Shown here piece by piece: positions 17,427 through 26,293 of a stretch of 64,000 nt of DNA. The position numbers and the translations under genes are program-made. The notes beneath the pieces were generated by a model, which saw only the letters and a program-made list of their open reading frames with translations, was not told the origin of the DNA and searched no databases. The stretch lies in the NCBI RefSeq assembly GCF_030505395.1, contig NZ_CP130044.1, forward strand, positions 853,001 to 917,000. The letters are read 5' to 3'. Source of the stretch: Asticcacaulis sp. ZE23SCel15. GTDB taxonomy: Bacteria > Pseudomonadota > Alphaproteobacteria > Caulobacterales > Caulobacteraceae. Within the stretch, counting starts at the first letter, position 1. Each line of letters opens with the position of its first letter.

Positions 17427-18131
17427 CTAATTCAAACACCCCATGTCGCCGGTCGCCTTGATAGATGAGGCATTAGCGCGGATGCGGCCGGAGCGTTTGG
17501 CGACATATTTACCGGGTTTCGCCGCCCGCCATTTGCGCGGGCTGGGCAGGATCGCCGCCAGACGTGAGGCTTCGGCGCGGGTGAGATCAGACGCGCTTTT
17601 TTTGAACCAGTAACGCGATGCCGACTCGGCGCCATAAACCCCAGGGCCCCATTCGACACTATTAAGATAGACTTCCATGATCCGCTTTTTCGGCCACAAA
17701 GTCTCAATCAGGACGGTATAATAGACCTCAGCGCCTTTGCGCACCCACGACCGCGCGGGCCACAGGAAGACGTTCTTGGCGGTTTGCTGGGATATGGTCG
17801 ACGCCCCACGCTTACGCTTGGTGTGGCGGGCATTATATTTTTGGGCTTTTTCGATGGCTTCAAAATCAAAGCCATCATGACTGCAAAAGCGGGCGTCTTC
17901 GGCGCCGATCACAGCGGTTTGCAGGTGCGGGCTGATATTTTTCATCGACACCCAGCGGTGATCATAGCCTTCGCCTTCAAACAGGCGCTGCACCATCAGG
18001 AAGGTCACCGGCACCGGCACAAAGCGGTGGATCAGGACTGAGGCCACGCTGAATACAAAAAACCCAAGCACCAGCCCTAACAAAACCCGTCCCCACTTGA
18101 CGGATTTAAGCTTTGCGAACAACCCCGACAT
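17427..18131 (-). CDS. mtgA: Monofunctional peptidoglycan glycosyltransferase MtgA
   Basis: 234 residues: an N-terminal membrane anchor (about 15-35), then a GT51 domain with catalytic Glu78 in GAEDARFCSHDGFD, RGASTISQQTAKN and WPKKRIMEVYLN. There is no transpeptidase domain. It polymerises lipid II into glycan strands at the inner membrane. The ATG at 18131 is used; the codon before it in frame is TTG. Confidence 0.95.
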   Translation of the reverse strand: MSGLFAKLKSVKWGRVLLGLVLGFFVFSVASVLIHRFVPVPVTFLMVQRLFEGEGYDHRWVSMKNISPHLQTAVIGAEDARFCSHDGFDFEAIEKAQKYNARHTKRKRGASTISQQTAKNVFLWPARSWVRKGAEVYYTVLIETLWPKKRIMEVYLNSVEWGPGVYGAESASRYWFKKSASDLTRAEASRLAAILPSPRKWRAAKPGKYVAKRSGRIRANASSIKATGDMGCLN

Positions 18132-18192
18132 CAAACGCCCCGAATAACCTTGCCAAATTAGCTATAAACGACTTTGGTAAATAATTGGAACG

Positions 18193-19188
18193 TCAATCAA
18201 CGGTCGATTTAAACAGCCACACATGGCCGTCTTCGTTACCAAACAGGATGCGGGCCGCGTCACCTGATACCGCTAAAGCAGAGATGGGTGAGCCTTTTTC
18301 GCGCTGGATGTATTCGATGCCGGTCGATTGCAGCTCAGCCACCCAGACCCGGCCATCGTCCAGACCTGCGGCCAGCACTGTATCTTCGGGTGCGCCCGCC
18401 ACAACCGTGACCATCGACGACTCATCGGCATTGATCTCAGAGGCCTCTTCGCCCATCGGTCCGTTGGCTTTCAGGAACGGCCAGACGACCGCGCCATTAG
18501 CGCCGGACGTGGCCAAAAGTTTACCCTTGGCGAAAAAGTCGATCGACTTGATCTTGGTCGGATAGCCGCCCATGCGCATGTCTTTGGAGTCGGACAACCG
18601 CCAGCCGTGCAGTGAGTTTTCCTGCATCGAGGTGACGACAAACTTACCGTCGGGGGAGATGGCAATGCCGGTGTGTGAGCCTGCCCATTTCAGCAGTTGC
18701 GGCTTTTGCGGGTGGATGCGTGAAAACCAGACATAGGCCCCATTATAGGACGCGCAGTATAACTTACGGCCTTTGGGGTCGAACACTAACCCTGAGACGC
18801 TATTGGGGTGCTCGAACAGCTTGGGCTCACCTTTTTTGGCCAGGTCATAGATATAGACCTTTTTGCCCGATGCGGCCGCCAAAAGCATAGCCTCGGCATT
18901 AACGGCAACGGAATCGAACCACGCGCCCTTGATGCTCAAAAGCTCAATCGGCTGAGAGTCCTTAGTCGTCCAGACCACGCGCCCGTCATCGCCGCCGGTG
19001 ACAATGCCGACGCCGGTCGGGTGCACCACGGCGCACAAAATTCCGAAATTGGGGTGCGCGTCGAAACTCATATCGACATCGACAAACACCACCCGCCCAT
19101 CGGACAGGGCAACAATCGCTTCATCGGCGGCATCAAACAGGGCGCTAACGACATAGGAGCCGTAGTTGTTTTGAACAGCAAAGGTCAT
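18193..19188 (-). CDS. WD40-repeat beta-propeller protein
   Basis: 331 residues with repeated WD40-like blades, for example DGRVVWTTKD, VSGLVFDPKGRKLYCAS, GIAISPDGKFVVTS and DDGRVWVAEL; about seven repeats fit the length. No signal peptide or other domain. It lies downstream of the CobW gene on the same strand, separated by a 155-bp gap filled by a repeat element. Probably a scaffold; partner unknown. Confidence 0.85.
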   Translation of the reverse strand: MTFAVQNNYGSYVVSALFDAADEAIVALSDGRVVFVDVDMSFDAHPNFGILCAVVHPTGVGIVTGGDDGRVVWTTKDSQPIELLSIKGAWFDSVAVNAEAMLLAAASGKKVYIYDLAKKGEPKLFEHPNSVSGLVFDPKGRKLYCASYNGAYVWFSRIHPQKPQLLKWAGSHTGIAISPDGKFVVTSMQENSLHGWRLSDSKDMRMGGYPTKIKSIDFFAKGKLLATSGANGAVVWPFLKANGPMGEEASEINADESSMVTVVAGAPEDTVLAAGLDDGRVWVAELQSTGIEYIQREKGSPISALAVSGDAARILFGNEDGHVWLFKSTVD

Positions 19189-19195
19189 TTTTTAT

Positions 19196-19334
19196 ATTCC
19201 TCCTCCCCTGCGTGCGGGGGAGGTGTTGTCGAAAGCATGAGACAACGGAGGAGGCAACACCGTCCTCCGTATTCCCCCCTCCGTCTTTTTGCTAAAGCAA
19301 AAATCCACCTCCCCCGCAAGCAGGGGCGGAGAAT
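19196..19334. repeat. MITE-like intergenic repeat with imperfect terminal inverted repeats
   Basis: About 139 bp. The left end (ATTCCTCCTCCCCTGCGTGC, continuing GGGGGAGGTG) and the complement of the right end (ATTCTCCGCCCCTGCTTGC, continuing GGGGGAGGTGG) match over about 30 bp with few differences. Inside are smaller hairpins: TTGTC/GACAA near 19227 and TTTTTGC/GCAAAAA near 19286. There is no coding capacity. It fills the gap between the WD40 and CobW genes. Likely a non-autonomous mobile or REP-like element. Confidence 0.65.
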
Positions 19335-19343
19335 ATGCTGACT

Positions 19344-20504
19344 TTAAACCTTGATACAGGCTTCAAAACCAGCGCGCAGAGCGGCGTCATCGAGATGGCG
19401 ACCAATAAATACCGCGCGCGAGAAACGGTTTTCGCTGTCTTTCCACGGCGCTTGCAGTTCGCCCTCAAGGATCATGTGGACCGCCTGAAACACCAGCCGC
19501 TTGTCTTCGCCCGCCACATCGATAATGCCCTTGGCGCGCAAAATATCCGCGCCCTTGGTCGCCAGAAGCTGATCGATCCATTTGGTGAAACGCACGCCGT
19601 CCAGCGGCTTATCCGACGACAGAGATACCGAGCGGATTTCATTGTCGTGGATCGGATTAATGTGCCCATGTCCATGAGAGTGCCCGTGATCATGATGGTG
19701 ATGGTCATGACCGCAATGTTCATCATGGACATGACCCGCTTCACCGTGAGCCGGATTATGGTCGTGATCGTGCCCGTGAGCATGATGGTCATGCCCGTGT
19801 GAATGCTCATGATCATGACCGCAGTCATCGGCACAGTCCGGGCCGTGGTCGTCATGATTAGCGATGCCGTCCATCTTCGACAGGTCAAAGCGGTGCTGGT
19901 TCAGCAGGCTTTTGATATCCACACCTGAGCGCTCGGCCCGTTGAATGGTCGCCAGCGGGTTCAGGCCGCGGATACGGGCCTCGACCTCATTCAGTTCCTC
20001 CGGCGTCACCAGATCGGTCTTGTTGAGGATAACCTGATCGGCAAACGCGATCTGTTCCTTAACCACCCGATCGGCCTCCAGCGCCGATTTAAAGTGCTTG
20101 GCATCGACAAGTGCTGTCACACTATCCAGATAGGTTCTGGCCTTAACGTCTTCATCCACAAAGAAGGTCTGCGCCACCGGCCCCGGATCGGCCAAGCCCG
20201 TGGTCTCGACGATAATGGCGTCAAACTGGCCTTTGCGGCGCATCAGCCCTTGCAGAATACGGATCAGGTCGCCGCGCACCGTGCAGCAGACGCAGCCGTT
20301 ATTCATCTCGAACACTTCTTCGTCGGCACCGACGATAAGGTCGTTATCGATGCCGATTTCGCCAAACTCATTGACGATAACTGCATATTTCTGACCGTGG
20401 TTTTCCGACAGAATACGGTTGAGCAGCGTCGTCTTGCCCGCCCCCAGATAGCCGGTCAGAACCGTCACGGGGGTCTTAAGGGATACGGATGCAGTATCGG
20501 CCAT
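19344..20504 (-). CDS. CobW/ZNG1-type GTP-binding metal chaperone with His-rich insert
   Basis: 386 residues of COG0523. The P-loop is GYLGAGKTT (about 18-26), the metal-binding CxCC is Cys71-Cys74 in NNGCVCCTV, VETTGLADP is switch-like and NKTD (161-164) is the G4 motif. A His-rich insert at 217-286 contains 28 histidines, and a CobW C-terminal domain follows (about 285-386). The family hydrolyses GTP to deliver metal, in most studied cases zinc, to client enzymes. Zinc is favoured because of the His-rich insert. No Zur box was recognised upstream. Confidence 0.92.
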   Translation of the reverse strand: MADTASVSLKTPVTVLTGYLGAGKTTLLNRILSENHGQKYAVIVNEFGEIGIDNDLIVGADEEVFEMNNGCVCCTVRGDLIRILQGLMRRKGQFDAIIVETTGLADPGPVAQTFFVDEDVKARTYLDSVTALVDAKHFKSALEADRVVKEQIAFADQVILNKTDLVTPEELNEVEARIRGLNPLATIQRAERSGVDIKSLLNQHRFDLSKMDGIANHDDHGPDCADDCGHDHEHSHGHDHHAHGHDHDHNPAHGEAGHVHDEHCGHDHHHHDHGHSHGHGHINPIHDNEIRSVSLSSDKPLDGVRFTKWIDQLLATKGADILRAKGIIDVAGEDKRLVFQAVHMILEGELQAPWKDSENRFSRAVFIGRHLDDAALRAGFEACIKV

Positions 20505-20814
20505 AAATGCGCCTTCACAGTAATATAGAGGACAGGAGTTGGTGTTTAAGTATGCTTTTTAAGTCTGAAATCAAGCGGCAAACGCTGTGCTTATCGTGCC
20601 TTGCGATATTTTTTGGTCATACCCGGCCAATAATGCAGATTTGCGGCGGCTTTGCGATTGACTCAACAATAATCGTCTGTATAAGTCCGCCCCTCACGCC
20701 GGACAGGCTTTTTCGTCTGTCGGGTTACCCGTTTATGGCGCGGGCTTGAAGTCACCTAATTCGGTTAATTTCAGGGTCTGCGCATTAGTCTATATAGATA
20801 AGAGGCGCTTGACC
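20505..20814. other. 310-bp intergenic region between CobW and rplU
   Basis: Divergent region. It holds the candidate rplU promoter at 20658-20685 and a GACAG/CTGTC short inverted repeat near 20703-20723 inside the predicted 5' leader. A plus-strand reading frame at 20507-20749 has no coding character. The CobW promoter must lie near 20510-20600 but is not clear. Confidence 0.5.
20658..20685 (+). promoter_or_regulatory. Candidate housekeeping-sigma promoter for rplU-rpmA
   Basis: TTGACT at 20658-20663 and TATAAG at 20680-20685 with a 16-bp spacer. Transcription would begin near 20692, giving a leader of about 120 nt before the rplU ATG at 20815. Confidence 0.5.
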
Positions 20815-21324
20815 ATGTACGCGGTCATTAAAACTGGCGGTAAGCAATACCGCGTTTCAGCCGGCGACCTTCTGGTCGTTGAGAAGCTTGAAGGCGAGGC
20901 GGGCGCACAAGTCCGTTTTGAAGAAATCCTGATGATCGGCGACGAAGCCGGTGCTGTGGTCGGCGCTCCGCTGGTTGATGGCGCTGCCGTCGTTGGCACC
21001 CTGGTCGAAACCCGTAAGGGCGACAAGGTTAAGATCTTCAAGAAAACCCGTCGTCAGGGCTATCGCCGTACCCGCGGCCATCGCCAACATGAAACCGTGA
21101 TCCGCGTCACCGGCATCGATGGTGCAGGTAAGTCCGGCACATGGGATGGCACGGTATCGCTGACCACTAAGGCCGAGCTTAATGCCCGCGCGCGTAACCT
21201 CGCGCCTCGTGATGTTGCTGCCGCTGTTGAAACCCCTTCGGTTGCTGACGTGGCTGTGGCTGAAAAGCCCGCCAAAAAGGCTCCGGCCAAAAAGAAAGCC
21301 GACGCTTCGGACACCGAAGCTTAA
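20815..21324 (+). CDS. rplU: 50S ribosomal protein L21
   Basis: 169 residues. The first about 100 match L21 (YAVIKTGGKQYRVSAGD at the start, KKTRRQGYRRTRGHRQ near 80-95). About 65 further residues, Ala/Lys-rich towards the end (AEKPAKKAPAKKKADA), form a C-terminal extension often seen in alphaproteobacteria. GAGG lies upstream of the ATG. Followed 28 bp later by rpmA. Confidence 0.97.
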   Translation: MYAVIKTGGKQYRVSAGDLLVVEKLEGEAGAQVRFEEILMIGDEAGAVVGAPLVDGAAVVGTLVETRKGDKVKIFKKTRRQGYRRTRGHRQHETVIRVTGIDGAGKSGTWDGTVSLTTKAELNARARNLAPRDVAAAVETPSVADVAVAEKPAKKAPAKKKADASDTEA

Positions 21325-21352
21325 GCGACAACCATTTTATTAGGAGGCCACC

Positions 21353-21622
21353 ATGGCTCACAAAAAATCTGGCGGTTCGTCGCGTAACGGCCGCGATTCA
21401 GAATCCAAGCGCCTAGGCGTCAAGAAGTACGGCTCTGAAAACGTCCTTTCCGGCAACATCATTGTCCGTCAACGCGGCACCAAGTTCTTCGCGGGTGAAA
21501 ATGTCGGCATGGGCCGCGATCACACCCTTTTCGCCACGGCTCACGGCCAGGTGAAGTTTACCACCAAGCGCGATAACCGCTGTTATGTGTCGATCATTCC
21601 GGCCGCAATTGCTGCCGAATAA
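21353..21622 (+). CDS. rpmA: 50S ribosomal protein L27
   Basis: 89 residues, beginning [19 protein letters not shown], the L27 signature whose N-terminal tail reaches the peptidyl-transferase centre. It has a very strong ribosome site (TAGGAGG, 5 nt spacer). It forms an operon with rplU and ends before the terminator at 21689. Confidence 0.98.
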   Translation: MAHKKSGGSSRNGRDSESKRLGVKKYGSENVLSGNIIVRQRGTKFFAGENVGMGRDHTLFATAHGQVKFTTKRDNRCYVSIIPAAIAAE

Positions 21623-21639
21623 GCCGATCTAAGACATGT

Positions 21640-21674
21640 TTCAGATCGTGCTTAACCCTTAAGCCCGATCTGAA
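21640..21674. other. Long stem-loop after rpmA
   Basis: A 16-bp stem with one mismatch (TTCAGATCGTGCTTAA against TTAAGCCCGATCTGAA) and a CCC loop, 17 bp after the rpmA stop. No T tract; probably a 3'-end protective hairpin upstream of the true terminator. Confidence 0.5.
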
Positions 21675-21688
21675 CTAAAGCGATAAGC

Positions 21689-21720
21689 GGGGAGTTCGGG
21701 TCATACCGGCTCCCCTTTTT
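21689..21720 (+). terminator. Rho-independent terminator of rplU-rpmA
   Basis: GGGGAG (21689-21694) pairs with CTCCCC (21710-21715), with extra CGG/CCG pairing inside, followed directly by TTTTT. Confidence 0.75.
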
Positions 21721-21743
21721 CTTTGCCCCGCATGTTATTTTGT

Positions 21744-21808
21744 CGCGCATTTATATCTGAAACGCAGTTCGGCGAAGCCAAAACCGCACACACTTTTCAG
21801 AATGCGCT
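21744..21808. repeat. Dispersed intergenic palindrome, copy A
   Basis: Outer arms GCGCATT (21745-21751) and AATGCGC (21801-21807), inner arms CTGAAA and TTTCAG, with a GCAGTTCGG...CCAAAACCGC centre. Same layout as the copies at 23561, 42972, 48956 and 57356, but about 20 bp longer in the middle. Confidence 0.55.
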
Positions 21809-21824
21809 TTAGGGACACACTCCG

Positions 21825-22415
21825 ATGATATCGAAAGATTTCGGGGGCAGAGAGTTAAGTTTAACGCCCCCCAGATTACACACGCCACCCACAGCGACAC
21901 GGATTGAAACCGACCGTTTGGTGTTAAGCCCCCTGACCTTTTCGGATGTCACGGCGCTGACGCAGGTTTTCGCGTCGGCTGAAACCGCGCGCATGACCCA
22001 TGACATCCCGCACCCGTTCGCGTTAGAGGATGCGTTTGGCTTCTTAAGCATGGCCATGACCCAGCATTCGCGCCGCTTCCCCAAGTGGGGCGTGCGGTTG
22101 GGAGACAGGCTGATTGGCGTCCTGCTGTTTTCCGAAACCGTAGGCCAGGACAGTTTCGGCCCGCAAATGAGCCTGTTTATTGCCCACCCTTACCAAAACT
22201 ACGGTTATGGGACTGAGGCCGTGACCGCAGCACTTAGCTGGCTGCGCACACATGGCGGCGCTAAAGTCGTTCATGCGGCGCACTTTGCCGATAATGCGGC
22301 GTCGGCTCAGGTTCTGATCCGGTCAGGCTTTCTCTACACGGGGCGGCGCACGCAGGAAACCTCCCTGATGCGTCATGGCCCGCACACCGCCCTGCACCTG
22401 ATCAAAATCCTCTAA
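21825..22415 (+). CDS. GNAT-family N-acetyltransferase (RimJ/RimL-like)
   Basis: 196 residues. It starts the domain with RIETDRLVLSPLTFSD, the common opening of ribosomal-protein-type acetyltransferases; the acetyl-CoA loop is HPYQNYGYGTEAV (near residues 124-136), and NAASAQVLIRSGF is the C-terminal alpha/beta motif. It lies between rpmA and obg. Substrate is unknown. It is not an obvious PseH, which is relevant to the incomplete pse set. Confidence 0.88.
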   Translation: MISKDFGGRELSLTPPRLHTPPTATRIETDRLVLSPLTFSDVTALTQVFASAETARMTHDIPHPFALEDAFGFLSMAMTQHSRRFPKWGVRLGDRLIGVLLFSETVGQDSFGPQMSLFIAHPYQNYGYGTEAVTAALSWLRTHGGAKVVHAAHFADNAASAQVLIRSGFLYTGRRTQETSLMRHGPHTALHLIKIL

Positions 22416-23544
<1,129 letters not shown>

Positions 23545-23560
23545 ATCGTGTTTTCTAGTC

Positions 23561-23604
23561 GCGCATTTATATCCCAAAACCGGGGCCCACTTTTGGGAAT
23601 GCGC
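23561..23604. repeat. Dispersed intergenic palindrome, copy B
   Basis: GCGCATT (23561-23567) with AATGCGC (23598-23604) and inner CCCAAAA with TTTTGGG around ACCGGGGCCCAC. It lies between obg and nadD. Confidence 0.6.
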
Positions 23605-23691
23605 TAACTTATGTGGTTCGCCGGTCCCGCCCCTCTTTATCATTCTGTGCGGCCCGGCGCGCTGCGTACCGGCCTGCATCTGGAGCGCGGC

Positions 23692-24264
23692 ATGACCATC
23701 GGGCTGTTCGGAGGCTCGTTTAATCCGGCCCACGAAGGCCACGCCCATGTCGCCAATACCGCGCGCATTGCTCTGGGGCTGGATAAGATCATCTGGCTGG
23801 TGTCGCCGCAGAACCCTTTGAAATCAAACCATGAAACGGCACCTCTGTCCGACCGGATCGACGCCATTCGTCCTTTTATCGGGCCGCGTGACATCATATC
23901 TGATTTTGAATCTCGCATTAAGGCGAACTATACGCTCGATACCCTGCGCGCCCTTAAAGCCCGTTACCCCGGCGTCAGATTCGTGTGGATCATGGGCGGC
24001 GACAGTCTGGCCTCCTTCCATCGCTGGCGCGGCTGGACGCAAATCGCCCATATGATCCCAATGGCCATAGTGTCGCGGCCGGGCGCGCTGATGAACAGCC
24101 GTTTCTCACCTACCGCGCGCCGTTTTGCCCATGCCCGCCACCCGCAAATGGCGGCCAAAACCCTTGCCCGTCAAACCGTTCCGGCCTGGACCTATCTTAC
24201 CGGCCCGCTCCATACCGCTTCATCGACCGCCCTGCGTAATATGCGCCGTAAGGCAGTCACCTAA
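23692..24264 (+). CDS. nadD: Nicotinate-nucleotide adenylyltransferase
   Basis: 190 residues from the ATG at 23692. The nucleotidyltransferase motif GLFGGSFNPAHEGH is at the N terminus and the second motif STALRNMRR is at the C terminus. It makes deamido-NAD from NaMN and ATP. The ATG at 23692 has GGAG 8 nt upstream. An in-frame ATG at 23611 would add 27 residues (ending LRTGLHLERG) but lacks a ribosome site and lies 6 bp from a repeat; a longer form cannot be excluded. Confidence 0.93.
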   Translation: MTIGLFGGSFNPAHEGHAHVANTARIALGLDKIIWLVSPQNPLKSNHETAPLSDRIDAIRPFIGPRDIISDFESRIKANYTLDTLRALKARYPGVRFVWIMGGDSLASFHRWRGWTQIAHMIPMAIVSRPGALMNSRFSPTARRFAHARHPQMAAKTLARQTVPAWTYLTGPLHTASSTALRNMRRKAVT

Positions 24265-24350
24265 AAATTACCCACAGCCCCTAACCAACGCGGATGACCT
24301 TGGCGATTTAATGTGCTAAGGTCTGTGCACTATCTGTAATCTAAGGAACC

Positions 24351-24803
24351 ATGACACTGTCTCGTCAACCGGCCGAAACGGCCCCGTCCACCCTCGCTGA
24401 TACCGGCGACTTTGCCATTGATCTCAGTAGCCTGTCCCCGGCGGACGGCGAAGATCTGGCGCTTGAAACCCTCATCCTCAACCGTCTGGATGACGATAAG
24501 GCACAGGATATCGTCTGCATCGACCTGCGCGGCAAATCGTCCATGGCCGATACCCTGATCATCGCGTCGGGCCGCTCGCATCGTCACGTCGGCGCTCTGG
24601 CTGACCATGTGCTGCGCGCGTTGAAGGACTCCGGACACGGTAAGGCCAAGATCGAAGGCCTGCCGGCGTGCGACTGGGTATTGATCGATGTTGGTGATGT
24701 GGTCGTGCACCTGTTCCGTCCGGAAGTGCGCGCTTTCTACAACATTGAGAAAATCTGGTCGGTTTCCGCGACCGGCACCGGCCATACGGTTTCGACTAAC
24801 TAA
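24351..24803 (+). CDS. rsfS: Ribosomal silencing factor RsfS
   Basis: 150 residues. The RsfS domain occupies about 38-142 (DIVCIDLRGKSSMADTLI, HVGALADHVLRALK, CDWVLIDVGDVVVHLF) and binds L14 to block subunit joining in starvation. About 35 residues at the N terminus are not conserved. AAGGA lies before the ATG. Same strand as nadD and rlmH, as in most bacteria. Confidence 0.95.
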   Translation: MTLSRQPAETAPSTLADTGDFAIDLSSLSPADGEDLALETLILNRLDDDKAQDIVCIDLRGKSSMADTLIIASGRSHRHVGALADHVLRALKDSGHGKAKIEGLPACDWVLIDVGDVVVHLFRPEVRAFYNIEKIWSVSATGTGHTVSTN

Positions 24804-24817
24804 GATCGCCCGCCCGT

Positions 24818-25297
24818 ATGAAGCTAATTCTGGCGGCGGTCGGGCGCTTAGGTTCGACCCCTGAAAATACCCTTACCCGTGACTACCTTCAGCGCGCCTC
24901 CAATACGGGGCGCGCTTTAGGTTTGGGGCCTGCTGAACTGCTCGAAATCGAGACCAAGAAAACCAATAAAGTCCCCACTAAGAGTCAGGAAGCCGAAGCC
25001 ATTCTGGCCGCACTGGGGGAAGGGGTGGCCCTTGTCACCTGCGACGAACGCGGAGAGCTTCTGACCTCGCGCCAGATCGCCACCCGTATCGATAAGTTCA
25101 AGGATCGCGGTGAGCGCAAGATGGCGTTTGTGATTGGCGGCACCGATGGCCTTGATCCGGAACTGGTCAAGGCGTCGGCGTTTTCGCTGGCCTTTGGGCC
25201 TCAGACCTGGCCGCACGCTTTGGTGCGCCTTATGCTGGCCGAACAGATGTACCGCGCCACCACCATTCTGGCTGGAAGCCCTTATCACCGCGACTAA
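24818..25297 (+). CDS. rlmH: 23S rRNA (pseudouridine1915-N3)-methyltransferase RlmH
   Basis: 159-residue SPOUT enzyme. FVIGGTDGLDPEL and AFGPQTWPHALVRLMLAEQ contain the knotted SAM site, and the C terminus ends SPYHRD, the RlmH hallmark. It starts 14 bp after the rsfS stop. Confidence 0.97.
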   Translation: MKLILAAVGRLGSTPENTLTRDYLQRASNTGRALGLGPAELLEIETKKTNKVPTKSQEAEAILAALGEGVALVTCDERGELLTSRQIATRIDKFKDRGERKMAFVIGGTDGLDPELVKASAFSLAFGPQTWPHALVRLMLAEQMYRATTILAGSPYHRD

Positions 25298-25351
25298 ACT
25301 TGACACCCGCCTCAGTTGTATACAGTATAATAATACAGATAGGGGGCCGTC

Positions 25352-26242
25352 ATGACATTAAAATGGTGCGCGCTGGTGGTGGCGTTGTGGATGGCAGCGG
25401 GTACAGCGCCCGCTCAGGACAAACCTGATAATCCCGAAAACGTCACAACCGTGACGGTGACCGCCAACCTGCCGCCAGATCGGATATCTAAGCCCCTGAC
25501 GACCATAGTGGTTACCGAACCCGCCAATTTACGGGCACTGGCGGACATGGCCGGATATGACGGCAAATCCGCCGCAAACTTTCTGTTCGTGGTCGAAAAA
25601 CAGACGACCATCATGGGCAAACCCGGCGGCGGCACGGCCATAGATACCGGCGACTGGCCCGACGCTGTTTATCTGGCATTGGCGATTAATGGCAAGGTTT
25701 ATGGTGGTGGAGGCAATGGCGGCGATGGCGGCCCGATACCCGCTGCCAAATCCGGCACAAAGGGTGGCGACGCCATCTATGTGCGCGCCCCCATCCTGAT
25801 CGTTATTGCCGAAACCGGCACGGTCGAAGCTGGAGGAGGCGGAGGCGGCGGCGGCGAAATCCGCGGTGGCTCAGTTCTGGACGGTGCTGGCCCGGCGGCC
25901 GGGGGCGGGGGCGGAGGCGGCTTTCCAAACGGTGGTTATGGTATGGGCGGTATGGGCTGGTCAGGCAGTGCCGATAATGGCCGCCCCGGTACGCTCCAAG
26001 CCCCCGGTCGCGGCGGCAATAACAACTCTATCGCGGGCACCTCGTGGAGCGGGGTCTTAACAGACAACGAGTCAGCGGGAACCTTAGCTAAAGTCGTTCC
26101 CGGCGGAAACGGCGGCAATGCCGGGCGTGACGGCGACGGCACTACAGGCGGTAGCGGCGGGGCAGGCGGCTATGCGGTTCGTGCCAACAATATTCCGGTC
26201 GAACTGATCCTGTCGGGACGCATCAGAGGCGAAATCGGCTGA
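25352..26242 (+). CDS. Secreted glycine-rich protein of unknown function
   Basis: 296 residues. Signal peptide about 1-22 (cleavage near APAQ), a short region with alternating beta character (VTVTANLPPDRI, TIVVTEPANLRALADM), then from about 125 a Gly-rich half with runs such as GGGNGGDGG, AGGGGGGGGEI and GGGGGGGFPNGGYG. The regular small-residue pattern with interspersed Asn/Asp suggests a stacked-turn or filament-like surface fold. GGGGG lies 5 nt before the ATG. No family recognised; it stands between rlmH and envC and may be cotranscribed with either. Confidence 0.7.
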   Translation: MTLKWCALVVALWMAAGTAPAQDKPDNPENVTTVTVTANLPPDRISKPLTTIVVTEPANLRALADMAGYDGKSAANFLFVVEKQTTIMGKPGGGTAIDTGDWPDAVYLALAINGKVYGGGGNGGDGGPIPAAKSGTKGGDAIYVRAPILIVIAETGTVEAGGGGGGGGEIRGGSVLDGAGPAAGGGGGGGFPNGGYGMGGMGWSGSADNGRPGTLQAPGRGGNNNSIAGTSWSGVLTDNESAGTLAKVVPGGNGGNAGRDGDGTTGGSGGAGGYAVRANNIPVELILSGRIRGEIG

Positions 26243-26293
26243 CCTGAAATCGGCTAAGCTATTGAGAAGCACATCAAACCGGTTTACCCATAG

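Noticed and set aside
19190-19340. CRISPR array
   Set aside because: The repeated GC-rich motifs are an inverted pair, not evenly spaced direct repeats, and no cas genes are present in the window.
20507-20749. 80-codon frame upstream of rplU
   Set aside because: Overlaps the predicted rplU promoter and has no coding character or ribosome site.
21825-22415. GNAT gene as the missing pseH
   Set aside because: It has RimJ/RimL-type signatures, lies 10 kb from the pse genes and belongs to the conserved rpmA-obg neighbourhood.
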